Source: Weissella confusa (GTDB taxonomy: Bacteria; Bacillota; Bacilli; Lactobacillales; Lactobacillaceae). Taken from it: 64,000 bases of DNA. Below, in pieces: positions 63,042-64,000 of this stretch. The notes beneath the pieces are model-generated. The model did not search any database. It was not told the DNA's origin and worked only from the letters and a program-made list of their open reading frames with translations. Where the stretch lies: contig JACSZT010000005.1 of the NCBI GenBank assembly GCA_014332815.1, positions 39,994 to 103,993 of the forward strand. The letters are read 5' to 3'. Each line of letters begins with the position of its first letter. Position 1 is the stretch's first letter. Position numbers and translations under genes: made by a program.

Positions 63042-63344
63042 TTAAACACGATCCATTGCAAACCAGTCAGCAATGCTCATCCATTCACCCGTAGACTTGG
63101 CTTGAATTTGATAGTCAGTAATATCATATAGGGTCTTACGATCACCCTTTAGTGGTGACCAATACGTCTCGTCAGCACGGCGAATAACATCCCAATAGTT
63201 ATAAACCTCTTCAGTACCTGCTTCATCCCGGACATGAAAACCATCAGCTAAATTGAAACTCTTCTCACCGACTTGAGGACCACCGACACCTAAATCAACG
63301 AGTAATTGTTGATATGATTCATTTGTAATTGGTTCGTTAGCCAT
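63042..63344 (-). CDS. Hypothetical protein, 100 aa
   Basis: MANEPITNESYQQLLVDLGVGGPQVG... EVYNYWDVIRRADETYWSPLKG, soluble and acidic. 15 nt upstream of the glycohydrolase, likely one operon, so a partner or target of that enzyme is possible. Not recognised. Confidence 0.7.
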   Translation of the reverse strand: MANEPITNESYQQLLVDLGVGGPQVGEKSFNLADGFHVRDEAGTEEVYNYWDVIRRADETYWSPLKGDRKTLYDITDYQIQAKSTGEWMSIADWFAMDRV

Positions 63345-63445
63345 ATCTTATCCCTCACTTGTTCTATGCTAAGTTCATTTTACAACAGAAGTTGCGTGCT
63401 GACAGTACAAAAAAAGAGGCTTAGGCGAACCTAAACCTCTAATGA

Positions 63446-63519
63446 TCGGGACGACAGGATTCGAACCTGCGACCCCCTGGTCCCAAACCAGGTGCTCTAC
63501 CAAGCTGAGCTACGTCCCG
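63446..63519 (-). tRNA. tRNA-Pro (TGG)
   Basis: Acceptor CGGGACG/CGTCCCG, anticodon stem CCTGG/CCAGG with loop TTTGGGA, anticodon TGG. No encoded CCA. Confidence 0.95.
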
Positions 63520-63571
63520 ATATTGATTTGTTCAAAATAAAAAGCCCGTTTCCGGACGTTTCATTTTGAAA

Positions 63572-63655
63572 TGCCGTCGGTGGGGGTCGAACCCACACTC
63601 CCTTGCGGGAACTGGATTTTGAGTCCAGCGCGTCTGCCTATTCCGCCACAACGGC
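63572..63655 (-). tRNA. tRNA-Leu (CAA)
   Basis: Class II tRNA with long variable arm TTCCCGCAAGGGAG; anticodon loop CTCAAAA gives CAA; acceptor GCCGTTG/CGACGGC. Confidence 0.95.
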
Positions 63656-63676
63656 AATTTATTAAACATTACGTCA

Positions 63677-63751
63677 GGGCGGTAGATGGGAATCGAACCC
63701 ACGCATGTCGGTACCACAAACCGATGTGTTAACCACTTCACCACTACCGCC
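63677..63751 (-). tRNA. tRNA-His (GTG)
   Basis: Anticodon loop TTGTGGT gives GTG. The extra G at -1 pairs with C73, the His identity element, in acceptor GGCGGTAG/CTACCGCCC. Confidence 0.94.
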
Positions 63752-63755
63752 ATGG

Positions 63756-63826
63756 CAGGGGTAGAGGGAATCGAACCCCCACCAACGGTTTTGGAGACCG
63801 TCGTTCTACCGTTAAACTATACCCCT
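63756..63826 (-). tRNA. tRNA-Trp (CCA)
   Basis: Acceptor AGGGGTA/TACCCCT, discriminator G, anticodon loop CTCCAAA gives CCA. Confidence 0.94.
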
Positions 63827-63853
63827 AAAATGGAGACGTAATATTTAATTATA

Positions 63854-63927
63854 CGGTCACAACGGGATTCGAACCCGTGATCTTTCGCGTGACAGGCGAA
63901 CGTCCTAACCAACTAGACCATGCGACC
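63854..63927 (-). tRNA. tRNA-Asp (GTC)
   Basis: Acceptor GGTCGCA/..TGACC with discriminator G, anticodon stem TTCGC/GCGAA and loop CTGTCAC give GTC. Confidence 0.94.
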
Positions 63928-63929
63928 AA

Positions 63930-64000
63930 TGGACGTTACAGGGATCGAACCTGTGACCCCCTGCTTGTAAGGCAGGTGCTCTCCCAGCTGAGCTAAACGT
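63930..64000 (-). tRNA. tRNA-Val (TAC), 5' end cut by the window
   Basis: Anticodon loop CTTACAA gives TAC; 3' acceptor AACGTCC plus discriminator A pairs with GGACGTT, whose first two bases lie beyond 64000. First of the visible leftward tRNA cluster. Confidence 0.92.

Overview
The window looks like a chromosome segment of a heterofermentative lactic acid bacterium of the Leuconostoc/Weissella group, most likely Weissella. This rests on gene content (type II fatty-acid operon, dlt operon with dltX, mannose PTS with DUF956, LemA-HtpX, YfhO, aspartase, L31 type B), strong AAGGAG ribosome sites and CcpA cre sites. The genus is an inference; no 16S gene is present.

Positions 1-19348 are not in readable order. 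The sequence is cut into consecutive blocks of exactly 198 bp (66 codons) with edges at 142+198k, and each block is reverse-complemented in place. Reverse-complementing every block restores an uninterrupted plus-strand series: fabK-fabD-fabG-fabF-accB-fabZ-accC-accD-accA, rpiA, a phosphohexomutase, a YoeB-like toxin, a serine hydrolase, lemA-htpX, rlmD, a Gfo/Idh oxidoreductase, a DEAD-box helicase, rex and a sortase. As printed, all coding sense in this part is on the minus strand. Because 198 is a multiple of 3, shuffled pieces fuse into long but meaningless minus-strand ORFs. A fixed length that ignores gene borders points to a data-processing artefact in the source sequence rather than biology. 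For this part, feature coordinates are the positions after in-place restoration and the strand is the sense strand as printed.

From about 19549 the sequence is ordinary. 19539-29374 is the early half of a temperate phage, or a phage satellite. Leftward genes encode Cro-like, antirepressor, small control proteins, DUF1351, an SSB-tailed protein, an HNH nuclease and DnaD-like replication proteins with an iteron origin. Rightward genes encode a CI-like repressor, an ImmA peptidase, a Ser/Ala-rich membrane protein and a tyrosine integrase. No packaging or structural genes are present.

The rest is host chromosome. It holds rpmE2, lepA, an aldo/keto reductase, cardiolipin synthase, an asymmetric ABC exporter pair, LysR/DUF554, pgk and gap, then a chromosomal XRE/ImmA pair with repeated operator-like motifs. 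These are followed by tRNA-Arg, a secreted nuclease, a DUF915-type hydrolase with an EIIC-like membrane partner, dltXABCD, a histidine phosphatase, DUF956 and the mannose PTS with promoter and cre. The window ends with aspartase, YfhO, an ADP-ribosylglycohydrolase and a six-tRNA cluster (Val-Asp-Trp-His-Leu-Pro).
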